NCBI GenBank assembly: GCA_029582155.1
Contig: CM055895.1
Coordinates: 7,002,544 to 7,066,543 of the forward strand
DNA from: Panopea generosa
Taxonomy: Eukaryota; Mollusca; Bivalvia; Adapedonta; Hiatellidae
Direction of reading: 5' to 3'
DNA: 64,000 nt
This document shows positions 55,701 to 62,048 of the stretch, one piece after another. The first letter of the stretch is position 1. Every line of letters starts with the position of its first letter. A program made the position numbers and the translations under genes. Under the pieces are notes generated by a model. That model did not search any database, was not told the origin of the DNA, and saw only the letters and a list, made by a program, of their open reading frames with translations.

Positions 55701-57270
55701 AATACTCCAGTAAAATGATAAATACCCCAGTGAAGTGATAAATATTCCAGTAAAATGATAAATACCCATGTAAAGTGATAAATACTCATGTAAAGTGATA
55801 AATACTCCAGCAAAGTGATAAATACTACAGTTAAATGATAAATACCCCTGTAAAGTGATAAATATCACAGTAAATTGATAGATACCCCTGTAACATTATA
55901 AATTCATAAATAAAGACAAGAATAATGGGAATATAAAGGATTTCATTTCTAACTAATGTAAAAATGCTTTAGAATTTCAAATCCACGAAAATATGACAAA
56001 AATATTTGATCTGCAGTGAAATCAAAATGAAATTCCCAATTTGAATTCTGCAAGCATCACATGACACCCTTCAGCTCATCATTTCAACTCTTTTAATAAT
56101 AAACTAAATTCAACAATTTATAATCATTATGCTGCATGTTATATCGGAGTCATGTACATGTGACTTATTTCTTACTTCCCAAAATGCATTGCAATTTTAA
56201 GAAGGAATTTTTTTTTTATATATATATATATAATAATTGTTGGCATAATACTGTTTTTTTTCCCACATCGTGTGAAAATCTATGCATGCTATTTTTCAGT
56301 TTGATTAAGATGCAACACTAATTACCTGTGTACGGCAAAGGTGTCAAGTTTTAATGACTGACAGAATGTTGCAAACATCGTGCCATCAAATTGGGTGATT
56401 GCATGCAACTGTATTAATATCATATGATTCAATCAATCAGCCTCAACTCACACTGCCGAGCAATTCAAAGAAGGACCCAGATATGAGCATTTATCATAAA
56501 AATGTTATTCTATTGCAAAGACCATAATATAAAAGTGAAAGTACAATTGACAGATGACACTTGTCTGGTGATAAATATACATTGATCTATGTTGACAAAA
56601 TCTATGTTGATATTTGGATATCTTGATATTTTTTTTGCAAATGCTCCAATATCAGGATAACAAGTTTTGACTGTAGTATAAACATAAGAAATAAACTCTA
56701 TTTGTTTATCATTTCATGAGATGTGATCCAACAGGTAACAAGTATTGTTTATGTGCCCTCCTGGGTATTCACATACTTTGTTTGTGTCACATGTAAGTTC
56801 ATATCTCATGAATGTTTAACAAATTGAAGTAATTTTTATATGTACAATATATATACACAAGTGATAGTAGCAAGGCCCAGTCAGCTCAGTTAGTAGCACA
56901 TCTGACTATCAATCCAAAGGTCACAGGTTAAAATCCCCGCCCAGCAAGTCTCCATGATGATTGATTTATGACATTATGTCTCATTATCTTTCATCTCTCA
57001 CTACCGATTCAAGTGGAGAAGTTATCAGTTACTTGCGAAAATGGGTCTGCTCGAAACTGGTCAATCTTCCAGGATCCCAGGAAAGAGTGGCATCTGTTAG
57101 CCCTCTCTGGCATAAATATGATGTTAAATATTAAAACAATTGATAGTTACAGTTTTCTGTTAATTTCCCAAAAGGTTTCATCATCTGTGATCCATGGGTT
57201 GCCGGGATGCGCTGCATTTGACTCCAAAAATGGATCATATTCCAGGTACTGCTCATTGCGTTGGAAAAAT
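31553..57270 (-). CDS. R7-family regulator of G-protein signalling (RGS9/11-like), C-terminal part, 5' partial
   Basis: On the minus strand the exons 57270-57151, 54999-54796, 52714-52613, (51838-51797), 47387-47259, 46598-46422, 39524-39477 or 38385-38335, and 31784-31553 join in consistent phase. They encode the conserved R7 linker [11 protein letters not shown] and [13 protein letters not shown], then the RGS domain ([52 protein letters not shown]), then a basic, Ser/Pro-rich tail ending [10 protein letters not shown]. Vertebrate RGS9 also ends near a PWE motif. The family accelerates GTP hydrolysis by Gi/o-type alpha subunits and works bound to Gbeta5 through its GGL domain, usually at membranes of excitable cells. 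The GGL and DEP exons are not visible before 64000. All introns are GT-AG, and every internal junction visible here has phase 2, so exons can be skipped or swapped without a frame change. Confidence 0.94.
33004..33286 (+). mobile_element. Dispersed repeat, ACAAGAGTTGTCA family, copy 1
   Basis: Starts AACAAGAGTTGTCAGAAGAC, contains AAAAAGGGCCATAACTGTGC and GTGAAGTTTCATTCACATCC, and ends near CTTCGTCATGGCGAGCTAA. TGTCA at the left and TGACAATAGCTCT-like words near the right hint at short inverted ends. Copies at 33391, 44197, 48949 and 61033. The open frames on both strands are by-products. Confidence 0.85.
33391..33677 (+). mobile_element. Dispersed repeat, ACAAGAGTTGTCA family, copy 2
   Basis: Same family and direction as the copy 105 bp to its left. 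Starts AACAAGAGTTGTCAGAAGAC and ends CTTCGTCCCGGCGAGTTAA. The two copies differ enough that they may be an old tandem duplication or two insertions. Confidence 0.85.
33690..34451. other. RGS last intron, nothing recognised
   Basis: AT-rich, with no gene or repeat family identified. Confidence 0.45.
34465..34727 (-). mobile_element. tRNA-derived SINE, family A, with perfect 13-bp target duplication
   Basis: CAATCAAATTGGA at 34452-34464 is repeated exactly at 34728-34740. On the minus strand it begins GGCCGGGCCTGATTAGCTCA (box A), then GTCGTGAGTTCAAATCCC (box B), with a TCAATCAATC-type tail. Confidence 0.92.
35275..35585 (-). mobile_element. Dispersed repeat, TTGTCCAGTTGGAC family, with C18 tract
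   Basis: Shares CTTGTCCAGTTGGAC, CTAGAATTATGGTACTAATC and GACAGTCGGGCGAGTGTTAA with the opposite-direction copy at 62165-62455 (ATGCTCGCCCGACTGTCCGA). This copy holds an uninterrupted run of about 18 C near 35527. Confidence 0.8.
35750..36250 (-). mobile_element. SINE family C, split by a TTAA MITE
   Basis: Minus-strand SINE body at 35750-35930 (CACCATTTTCAACACATTTT, GAGGAAGACATCCGGATAAA, AGTAACTGGCAAACTTTC) continues at 36205-36250 with the tRNA-like head (GGTCACTCGGCCACAGAGGA). The inserted MITE occupies 35931-36204. Confidence 0.8.
35931..36204. mobile_element. TTAA MITE inside a SINE
   Basis: Starts TTAACCCTTTACTTCATACA, has four CGCCTTTGGACACCTC-type subunits and the central palindrome, and ends CTATGGAGTTAA. 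The usual AAAGGG before the right TTAA is missing. Confidence 0.85.
36284..36435 (+). repeat. Three tandem units of about 56 bp
   Basis: GCTCCTGTTACTAGCCTTAA, then TCAATAACAAAAATGTTGAA, repeats three times almost unchanged. A recent tandem duplication. Confidence 0.92.
36695..36945 (+). mobile_element. tRNA-derived SINE, family C
   Basis: Starts GGGCCCTCTGTGGCCGAATG (box A of a Leu/Ser-like tRNA), then GGTCGTAAGTTTGAATCGT (box B). The body has AAAGTTTGCCAGCTACTTGC and ends GTGTTGAAAATGACTTTAAA. Other copies at 39740 (+), 35750 (-), 40489 (-), 48430 (-) and 21655 (+). Confidence 0.88.
37344..37625 (+). mobile_element. Dispersed repeat, CAAGAAATGTGTCTGTC family
   Basis: Shares AATGTGTCTGTCAACACTAA, the AAAAAGGGCCATAACTCC motif, TTATACAGGCACCAACAAA and an AGACAGACAGG-like end with a copy at 51330-51575. 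Both ends were judged by eye. Confidence 0.65.
37655..37875 (+). repeat. Tandem repeat of about 45-50 bp, 5 units
   Basis: TAGTAACCTAGCCAAGACAG followed by AATATATAT recurs about five times. One unit includes an (AT) run near 37715. Confidence 0.85.
38335..38385 (-). CDS. RGS exon G2: alternative tail exon
   Basis: 51 nt, acceptor CCACTGACAG, donor GAAGG|GTATGT, phase 2 in and out. With the carried bases it reads [18 protein letters not shown]. The GSDxSIYxGIY core is shared with G1. Whether the two are mutually exclusive or both included cannot be told from the sequence, since both combinations keep the frame. Confidence 0.82.
38718..39075. mobile_element. Two neighbouring MITE-like copies in opposite directions
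   Basis: CTTGTTTCACCAACATGTTA, then CTTAAATACTCAAGAACTTA, at the left pairs with TTTTTAAGTATTTAAGTATA and GTAGTGAAACAGGAG near 38900. A second partial copy runs to 39075 (GATCGTGATTTAGACTGG, TGTTGGTGAAAAAGAAGC). It lies between alternative exons G2 and G1. A relative is at 1320. Confidence 0.6.
39477..39524 (-). CDS. RGS exon G1: alternative tail exon
   Basis: 48 nt, acceptor ACTAGTCAG, donor GAAGG|GTAGGT, phase 2 in and out. With the carried bases it reads [17 protein letters not shown]. It parallels G2 at 38335-38385 ([17 protein letters not shown]), so the two are duplicated exons. Either fits between exon F and the last exon. Confidence 0.8.
39740..39962 (+). mobile_element. SINE family C, diverged copy
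   Basis: Contains AGAATGTTTGCCATTTACTT, ATTCTGAGGTCTTCCTCAAC and GTTGAAAATAGTGTTCAACC, matching the family C body at 36695. The head is degraded. It lies just upstream of exon G1. Confidence 0.75.
40195..40423. mobile_element. TTAA MITE, 229 bp
   Basis: TTAACCCTTTGCTCCATAAG to TATGGGGTAGAGGGTTAA, with the palindromic centre (CAGTGCAGGAAG and CTTCCTGTACTG). It lacks the 25-bp subunits of the 28678 copy. Confidence 0.88.
40489..40712 (-). mobile_element. SINE family C, minus-strand copy
   Basis: Reads AACACCATCTTCAACAAATT, GAAGAAGACCTCGGAATAAA and AACCCATGACCTTTGAAG, ending GACCACTTGACTACAGAGA, the reverse of the family C head. Confidence 0.82.
40713..43228. other. RGS intron F-G1, mostly unrecognised
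   Basis: AT-rich. GAAAAAGGGGCATAACTCTT near 41107 and GGGCCATAACTCCAACATTA near 42708 are marks of old dispersed repeats, and a CTCACCTTGAGCTTTGTTCGG word at about 42875 belongs to the CAAGAGGG-type families. No gene seen. Confidence 0.45.
44011..44186. mobile_element. MITE, CAGTCAAACCTGT family
   Basis: Contains ATAAGCAGCCAGTCAAGGGA, TGCTTAAGACAAGTGGCTGC and ends TTACACAGGTTTGAAGG. Matches 20224 and 61370. Nested within the 43229-46289 candidate. Confidence 0.7.
44197..44402 (+). mobile_element. ACAAGAGTTGTCA-family repeat, right-truncated
   Basis: Starts AACAAGAGTTGTCAAAGACA and runs to ATATCTTAAACTTAAAAATA, then loses the GACGAC...GGCGAGC end seen at 33004. Confidence 0.82.
44962..45965 (+). 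mobile_element. CAAGAGGG-family repeat with a 160-bp tandem core (4 units)
   Basis: Starts AAACAAGAGGGCCAAGATGG with CGCTCACCTGACTGAC and ends AGCTCACCTGTGAGCCTTTG then ACTCAGGTGAGCTAAA. Inside, CCATGTTTTTTGACGAATCA and its variants recur at about 45265, 45425, 45585 and 45742. GCTCACCTGA at the left and TCAGGTGAGC at the right give inverted ends. Confidence 0.85.
46422..46598 (-). CDS. RGS exon F: basic Ser/Pro-rich tail
   Basis: 177 nt, acceptor TCATCCAG, donor ATGAG|GTAAAC. It encodes [20 protein letters not shown] then [20 protein letters not shown] and [22 protein letters not shown]9 has a comparable region with RSSPSPV after the RGS domain. Low complexity with possible basophilic phosphosites (RRRGSTSS). 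Confidence 0.9.
46990..47190 (+). mobile_element. SINE family A, 5'-truncated
   Basis: Begins within the body (TCATTATCATTCGTATCTCA), then AAGTTATCAGTTACTTGCGA, ACTGATCGTCTGTTAGCCC and an (AATC)n tail. It lacks the tRNA-like head. It ends about 70 bp below the donor of RGS exon E. Confidence 0.88.
47259..47387 (-). CDS. RGS exon E: end of the RGS domain
   Basis: 129 nt, acceptor TTGATAG, donor AAAAG|GTATAT. It encodes [20 protein letters not shown] then [20 protein letters not shown] and KK, close to RGS9/11 ([26 protein letters not shown]). It closes the RGS fold. Confidence 0.95.
47955..48405 (+). mobile_element. 450-bp repeat with AACAAGAGCTGTCA / TGACAATAGCTCTTGTT ends
   Basis: Starts AACAAGAGCTGTCAGAGG and ends GACGACGATGCAAGGATCAT then GACAATAGCTCTTGTTTTT. 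It is probably a relative of the ACAAGAGTTGTCA family. A similar word, ACAAGAGCACTGCAAGCGGG, lies just left at 47834. Confidence 0.7.
48430..48720. mobile_element. SINE family C 3' fragment, then old dispersed repeat
   Basis: 48430-48500 reads TTAACGCCATTTTCAACACA then TTTCAGGTTATATATG, the reverse of the family C 3' end. 48530-48720 contains GGTAGATCAAAGGTCA and GGTAGGTCAAAGGTCAAGG, a paired degenerate repeat. Confidence 0.55.
48949..49213 (+). mobile_element. ACAAGAGTTGTCA-family repeat
   Basis: AACAAGAGTTGTCAGAAGAC to CTTCGTCCTAGCAAGCTAA, with the AAAAAGGGCCATAACTGTG core. Same direction as the 33-kb copies. Confidence 0.82.
49381..49448. repeat. 68-bp foldback
   Basis: TAGATGTTGACCTACTTCC at the left pairs with GGAAGTAGATCAACATCTA-type sequence at the right (18 of 19 positions) around a 30-bp loop containing CCTCCTGGGAACGCGG. 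Confidence 0.85.
50190..50795 (+). repeat. 160-bp tandem repeat, 4 units
   Basis: Units share TGACTAATTAAAGGGCCATA, ACTCTAAAGATAATGGTC, GGTTATCGAACTTGGC and TAAAGAATACTCTAGTTATT. The GGGCCATAACTCT word recurs at about 50231, 50391, 50551 and 50714. Similar in scale to the core of the 44962 element. Confidence 0.9.
51085..51215 (-). mobile_element. SINE family B, diverged copy
   Basis: Reads GTAAGCTCAGAGTTAACATG, GCAGAATCAGTACTTAAAGT, TGGGATCAAACTCACGACC and CTCTAGCC. This parallels the 23161 copy (AAGCTCAGAGCTTATATGAA, ATCGAACCCGCAACCTCTGG). Confidence 0.75.
51330..51575 (+). mobile_element. Dispersed repeat, AATGTGTCTGTC family
   Basis: AATGTGTGTGTCGACTTGAA, AAAAGGGGTCATATTTCC, TTATACAGATACACAGTCA and GACAGACAAATG match the copy at 37344 in order. 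Confidence 0.65.
51797..51838 (-). CDS. RGS exon D: 42-nt candidate cassette exon
   Basis: Acceptor TTCTGTTAG, donor CGAAG|GTAAGT, phase 2 in and out. With the carried bases it reads [14 protein letters not shown]. Vertebrate R7 proteins have no such insert here: exon C joins directly to exon E as [15 protein letters not shown]. The splice sites are good and the frame is preserved, so it looks like an optional 14-residue insert in a loop of the RGS domain. No transcript evidence. Confidence 0.6.
52613..52714 (-). CDS. RGS exon C: middle of the RGS domain
   Basis: 102 nt, acceptor TATTTCAG, donor CAAG|GTGAGC. It encodes [20 protein letters not shown] then [13 protein letters not shown], matching RGS11 QFLAPGAAHWVNIDSRTMEQ. 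Its first roughly 35 nt with the acceptor are repeated tandemly upstream (see the array entry). Confidence 0.94.
52681..53125 (-). repeat. 68-bp tandem array carrying copies of the exon C splice acceptor, 7 units
   Basis: Units start (plus strand, CACTTCACATGG) at 52681, 52749, 52814, 52882, 52950, 53018 and 53086, spaced 68 bp except one of 65. The 52681 unit is exon C itself. Each unit repeats, on the minus strand, the acceptor TATTTCAG plus about 35 nt of exon C (GAGTTTCTGACTCCAGGTGC), then about 30 nt of intron. The two units farthest upstream have changed acceptors. An eighth, diverged unit at 53923-53990 is separated by an insertion. Six partial exon copies therefore precede the real one in transcription. 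Confidence 0.93.
53126..53922 (+). mobile_element. About 800-bp element with a 130-146-bp tandem core, inserted in the array
   Basis: Starts CTAGAGCTATTACTGAAGG and ends near CCCCCTCAAAACTTTG then TTTGTCGGGGGTATA. The core repeats about five times (GCTCCAGACAAGGGAAATA, CAAAGGGCAATAACTCTG, TTAGCAAGAATAGAGTTATG). An ACCG/ACAG microsatellite follows at 53829-53870. This order (tandem core, tetranucleotide tract, unique end) resembles pearl-type elements of bivalves. It interrupts TCTCTGAAATATAC of the 68-bp array. Confidence 0.82.
54225..54400 (-). mobile_element. Possible tRNA-derived SINE, family D
   Basis: On the minus strand, CACCCAGCTGCAGCAATGGT is followed by GAAGGTCATTGGTTCGATCC, a good box B. 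Box A is weak and no other copy is present here. Confidence 0.5.
54796..54999 (-). CDS. RGS exon B: first half of the RGS domain
   Basis: 204 nt, acceptor ATTAACAG, donor AAAG|GTTATT. It encodes [40 protein letters not shown] and [22 protein letters not shown]. These are the early helices of the RGS fold, with the SxENIxF core (SQENIAF). A 20-bp minisatellite begins about 20 bp upstream of the acceptor. Confidence 0.95.
55018..55880 (-). repeat. About 20-bp minisatellite, roughly 43 units, next to the exon B acceptor
   Basis: The plus-strand unit is GATAAATACTCCAGTAAAAT with CCCCAGTGAAGT and CCCATGTAAAGT variants, in places forming a 2-4-unit higher-order pattern. It starts about 20 bp from the exon B acceptor (55000-55001). 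Minus-strand open frames (YHFTGVFIT-type) are by-products. Confidence 0.92.
56233..56673. mobile_element. Left-truncated copy of the pogo/Tigger-like element
   Basis: Matches 29209-29649 in order: AATTGTTGGCATAATACTG, TGTGAAAATCTATGCATGCT, ATTGGGTGATTGCATGCAA, then AGGATAACAAGTTTTGACTG and TA. Confidence 0.85.
56874..57143 (+). mobile_element. SINE family A ending at the exon A donor
   Basis: Starts GGCCCAGTCAGCTCAGTTAG (box A), box B GGTCACAGGTTAAAATCCCC, then the family body and an AT-rich tail to 57143. The host flank TGATAGTAGCAA (56862) resembles TGATAGTTACAG (57141), an imperfect duplication that includes the splice donor of RGS exon A. Confidence 0.88.
57151..57270 (-). CDS. RGS exon A: GGL-to-RGS linker
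   Basis: Minus-strand acceptor TTATTTTAG, donor AAACT|GTAACT. It encodes [15 protein letters not shown] and [20 protein letters not shown], matching RGS7 [11 protein letters not shown] and NPWLSDDTTFWELE. It enters with one base of a split codon, so an upstream exon must exist. A SINE ends within about 10 bp beyond the donor. Confidence 0.93.
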
Positions 57271-57373
57271 CTAAAATAAATGAAATAACAAGGTTAGTCA
57301 CATAAAACAGCTGGTGCCTTCAATGGACATGTTTTATCAGTATAAAGGCATGCAATTTAGTATGTTGGTATGG

Positions 57374-57547
57374 TCATATTATAAATCAGTTGCTAGATTA
57401 TCATCCAAAATTTTCTTAAAAAGGGACAGTGGGGATCTTTTATTTTTTATTTATTTTCTTTTATGAAAATAAAGGGGTATGGGCAGCATGAAAATAAGCG
57501 TGCGGGCAGACAGGGATAATAATCTAGCAATTAATCTATCATGGCCT
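57374..57547. mobile_element. MITE, TAGGCCATAATAAATTAATTG family
   Basis: ATAAATCAGTTGCTAGATTATCATCC at the left and GATAATAATCTAGCAATTAA then TCTATCATGGCCTA at the right. Relative of 24458. Confidence 0.78.
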
Positions 57548-60178
57548 AAACAACAACTTTGGTAAATTTGACTTATTGCAGTTGAAAGAGACACAAATGC
57601 TGAAATCAATTTTACTATTGCCTGTGTATAAAATCAATCTTTACATCATAAGGAACAATTCATATGCAAATATTACTTAATAAAATTTCTTATTTTAAAA
57701 GTGTTTTTTTTTTATATTAAAAGTAACGGCTTGCAAGCAGAGCAGAGCTTCATGACATGTGAATTATCAAAACAGTGCAAAGAAAATGCTGATTTCCTCG
57801 TATTTCAAATTTTTAAAAATGTTCCAACCAATCGAAACTAAATATACAAGACCCTTAAAGTCATTCAACTGAACACACACAGACAGGCTTATGAAAGGAC
57901 AGACAGAGAAGGGTGGGGTTCCGGCATAAAAAACTTCCTCAAACTAAAAAATAATGAAATAAATTTAAACTCACAATGATAAAAAGTAGTAATTAACTCA
58001 TTAAATTAACTATTTTCCCCTAATGATATGACTGAAGCCATGTCTCCCAGACTGTTTGATATTTAAAACACAAAGATTGGTCTCTGTAGTATAATACCAC
58101 TGCAGAATGATCTGAAATAGTGGCTTAATTCAGACACAGAAACGAGATAGAGAAACATAAACATTACCCAACTCTCTGTTACATGTGTTTACTGTGCCCA
58201 CGTATTCTTCTATCATGTACTTTTACTGTATGTACTGAAATCTGATGAGAACAGAATTCTAATTTTACGGTGACAGGCTCAGTTACTATTGCAGAATGTT
58301 TAATACTTTAATATTAAATTTTACTACAGAGAGAGATAGCAAGCCGCAAGCTGTCTGAAAACTTTGTGTACTTTCATTTATATCTTGTTTTTTTACTACT
58401 TGACCTTTCAAACAATAGACATTCATATATGTATACCAGTACATGATTGTTCTTAACTAGTCACAACCTTTATTTAGATTATACAATCATCAAGAGATTT
58501 GTTTGTATGAATTTTTTTGTACCATTTTTGTAACAGTATTTCAGTTATATAACAGAGGTAAGCATGTGAATCTTTTCACCAAGCAAGGGGAGTTTAGCTT
58601 TCTTTCAAATGAGAGTATTTTGATTCAAATGAGGTAGATTTTTTTGCACCATATGGAAAATGCCATTTAGGTACAGCTGTTTTTTGATAAATGACCACAA
58701 TTGTTTTAAATTATACAAATGCGACCATCAGCGACCATCCATAACACATCAAACAAATCATCTCCTTCTTCATGGCTTGGTTTGTTATCACAATAATCAT
58801 CATCATCTCCTGGGTTCGAGCTTTAAGCCCAGAAATTAAGTGAGGAGTGGAATAGATTCATGAAGAATTGGAAAAACAGTTATCATTTGAAATCAACATA
58901 TCACTGCTTAAAATCATACATGCTTTTTTTTTTAAAAATCAAATGTCGAAATATTTAAGGGGTAAAGTTATTATTGAAAACAATTTGGAGACTTTAAGTT
59001 CTTTTTAAGCAGTGTTTGTGAGAACATTTAGTATACACTTTAAGACTGTTAACCTCGAGAAATGCACAATATGAAAATTGTGAAAACCCATGATATTAAC
59101 ACATCACTGTGTTTGTCAGACAGAAAATTCAAAATATAGAAATAAACAGACATGCATGCTTGTTTAGTTTGAAATCAATTTGGCATTTCTCTTTTCCGTT
59201 TCAGTTATCAAAAATTAAATATCACCCTGTAAACTATGAAGCCAAATGCAACAGATGATGAAAATTTGTAACCAATAAAATATGCAGCAAATAATTTGAA
59301 ATTTGATATTGAGATTTTTTTTTTAAATACAAACTTTGAAGTTTCATTTTTTTGCTCTTTTAACAAAGTGCGGACCATAAAAGTGTAATATCATGAAGAA
59401 ATAAAGTGCAACATGTGAGAACCTGAAAAGACTTTAAGATATTTCAGCAATTCATGCCAATTACATCATATCTTAGCCATGTAATGTTTATAAAACATCT
59501 TGTGTGTAATCATGTTGTCCGTGATTTCTGATACCATCTGTAATCTAATTGGCTTACAACCAATAGGGGCGGAGTTTATGTATCTGGTTCATGTTTACGG
59601 TCATGATTGACATTTGCAGTGTCAATTAAGTGTTTTTTTAACAACAGGCGAAAAAGTCAGTACATGGGATTTTGTGATTGTGAGACTTTTACTCCCATTC
59701 AGGACTTGATGAGTTTTGTCATTGATTCTGGGCAACTCCCACACAAAGCAGGATTTTACATGTTTACACGTATGCCATATGTTTTATTATCAACACTATC
59801 TCACTATGTACTAAAGTAAAGCAACTAGCTTGATTACATTGATCGATATTTGACCATGACATGATAAAATTAACAACTTTCAATTATTTTCTTATTGATT
59901 ATTGACACTATGTTGATGTGTACTAAAGTATTGGAAAAATATGCAACACCAGTTATTGAGCACATGCAAAGCATGCAAACAGTGGTACATATCGGTTCCA
60001 TTACACACAGGCTATCTTGACCCGATTAGTTACAACAGTGCAAAAGGATTCAATCAGCACTAAATAAAAGAATTTCAAACAGATCTGTAAAATTAAAAGA
60101 ATTAATCTATTTTAAAAAATGGATACTTTTTTATTTTTGTTGAGTACAGTAAACAAACTATTATAATTTATAGTTCAT
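57548..60178. other. Upstream RGS intron, no recognised element
   Basis: I searched the minus strand here for the expected GGL exon and saw none. AT-rich with a CAT/ATC-rich stretch near 58790. No gene or repeat family identified. Confidence 0.45.
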
Positions 60179-60310
60179 TAGGCAATAAATTAATTGCTAG
60201 ATTATCATCCAATTTTTTCTTAAAAAGGGGGAGGTTAGGATTAGGGTTAGTAAATACTCATCCCTAATGAATGTCCTCATCCATTTTTATGAAAAATAAA
60301 ATGATCTTTA
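60179..60310. mobile_element. MITE fragment, TAGGCCATAATAAATTAATTG family
   Basis: TAGGCAATAAATTAATTGCT then AGATTATCATCCAATTTTTT at the left. The right end is lost or degraded (ATAAAATGATCTTTATTATGG). Confidence 0.65.
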
Positions 60311-60467
60311 TTATGGTGTGTATTATCAACTGTGGTTTAATAAATCTAAAATTGAAAATCACTACCATCAGCACATTTTACACAGTTCATCCAAAAATAT
60401 TAGCTTAAGATTTTTGCAATTGCATCAACCCTGGGCATTTATCCGGGAGAATACAGCATTTAAAAAA

Positions 60468-61020
60468 AACCACTAGAAATGCATCCATGGGACACAGATG
60501 CCCCCATTGTAGATATCAATAAAAGTCAAATATCAAGTTTCATCAAAATCAGTCCATCAATAAACATTTTAGAGGTCGGAAATAGTCAGCCAATCAGAGT
60601 CCAGATCACCTAATTAATATGCGCCAATTCCATCCATTGTCAAACTTGACCTAGGTCTTCTTGATATAAAGCCAAATATAAATATTTGCCAAAATCGGTC
60701 CATAAATAAAGACTTTAGAGGTTGGAAACTATCAGCCAATCAGAGCTCAGAACACCTAATTAATATGAAGGGATTTTGACGGAAATCAAACTTCAGCTTT
60801 AGTTTATTACCATACATCTTTCTACCAAATATGAATCAAATCCATCCAATCCTTCAAGAGATATTGAGCGGAAACCAATTTCTTGACATTTGTCAATAAT
60901 TTAAGTCCAAAAAGGGGCATAACTCCATCACAAATCATCAGACTTGAACAAAATACGAACTTGACCTGTATTACCTGAATGTGAAGTCACACACCAAATT
61001 TGGTTGAAATCTTTTTATTA
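60468..61020 (+). repeat. Old dispersed repeat with two 146-bp units
   Basis: TTTAGAGGTCGGAAATAGTC, AGCCAATCAGAG and CACCTAATTAATATG recur at about 60570 and 60716. AAAAAGGGGCATAACTCC follows at 60908. It runs into the ACAAGAGTTGTCA-family copy. Confidence 0.7.
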
Positions 61021-61032
61021 AAACTAAAGATA

Positions 61033-61303
61033 CAAGAGTTGTCAGATGGCAACAAAGCTCGCCCCTGGATGCCTAAGTCCAAAAAGGGCCATAACTGTGC
61101 CAAAATGCAATCCAGAGTTTTGTTCTTGTCTCCATTGATGATGGTAAACACATATGCAAAGTTTCATTCACATCCAATGAGTGGTTGCATAGATTCTTAA
61201 ACTAAAACGCAAAAGTTTAACCTGGGTGCCTACAGTCAATGACGACGACGCCGGGGTCATGGCAATAGCTCTCCTTCGACGTCGTCCCGGCGAGCTAATA
61301 AGT
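61033..61303 (+). mobile_element. ACAAGAGTTGTCA-family repeat
   Basis: ACAAGAGTTGTCAGATGGCA to CGTCGTCCCGGCGAGCTAA, with the AAAAAGGGCCATAACTGTGC core. Confidence 0.85.
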
Positions 61304-61369
61304 TGGAAACCATTTTTTTATGTACGGAAACCGGTGATACTATATATTAGATAGCACAGAAATAAGAAA

Positions 61370-61440
61370 TAGAAAATGTTGCTGCTTAAAACAAGTGGCT
61401 GTTTAATAGAGGTGACAGCTTACAAAGGTTTGACAGTAGT
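61370..61440. mobile_element. Right-end fragment, CAGTCAAACCTGT MITE family
   Basis: TTGCTGCTTAAAACAAGTGG, GAGGTGACAGCTTACAAAGG then TTTGACAGTA. The left half is absent. Confidence 0.65.
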
Positions 61441-61805
61441 TATAGAATTTGCCTTTTAGTAATTAACTAATTTTTTTGTTATTTTAGTAATGAATAAAGA
61501 AATCAGCAAATCAACAATGATTGTGGGACATTAGGTTTGGATTAACATGAATGAATGAAAACTTGATGATAAGGTAACCATTTTCTTACCATGTAATTCA
61601 ATATATCTATAAATAGATTGTTGGATCAGTCACATCAGCAGTATCATTGTCACAATGAATAAAGTCTGTAACATCCATAAACAGAAGCACCGCAGTGAAA
61701 CATCTGCAGCTTGTCACATGGCCAAACATGTGGAGTATACTCTCTTAGTGTACCGTATATACACTTATTAGACTTATATTATCTTATATTAGACTGGCAA
61801 AACGG

Positions 61806-62048
61806 TTAACCCTTTGCTTCATATAGACACCTTCTGACACCTCTAATATAGACGTCTTTGGACACCTCTAATATAGAAGGCTTTTGAATTATTGGTTGAA
61901 TTATGTTTATATTAACTGACAGAGTGGAAAACAGTGCAGGAAGTGTTCAGATTGCTCGTTACGAGCAATCTGAACTCTTCCTGCACTGTTTTCAAAGGCC
62001 TTCTGTGATTCGTGCAGGAAAACGCGTATCTATGGAGTAAAGGGTTAA
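61806..62048. mobile_element. TTAA MITE, 243 bp, best-preserved palindrome
   Basis: TTAACCCTTTGCTTCATATA to TCTATGGAGTAAAGGGTTAA. The centre is a near-perfect palindrome: GAAAACAGTGCAGGAAG, then TTCAGATTGCTCGTTA with its mirror CGAGCAATCTGAA, then CTTCCTGCACTGTTTTC. Confidence 0.92.

Noticed and set aside
55133-55868. Minus-strand repetitive frames with YHFTGVFIT-type units
   Set aside because: By-product of the 20-bp minisatellite in an RGS intron. Frames start and stop wherever unit lengths change.
59490-59560. Possible GGL-domain exon on the minus strand (LQMVSEITDNMITHKM)
   Set aside because: It resembles GGL only by composition. No convincing splice sites or conserved GGL residues.
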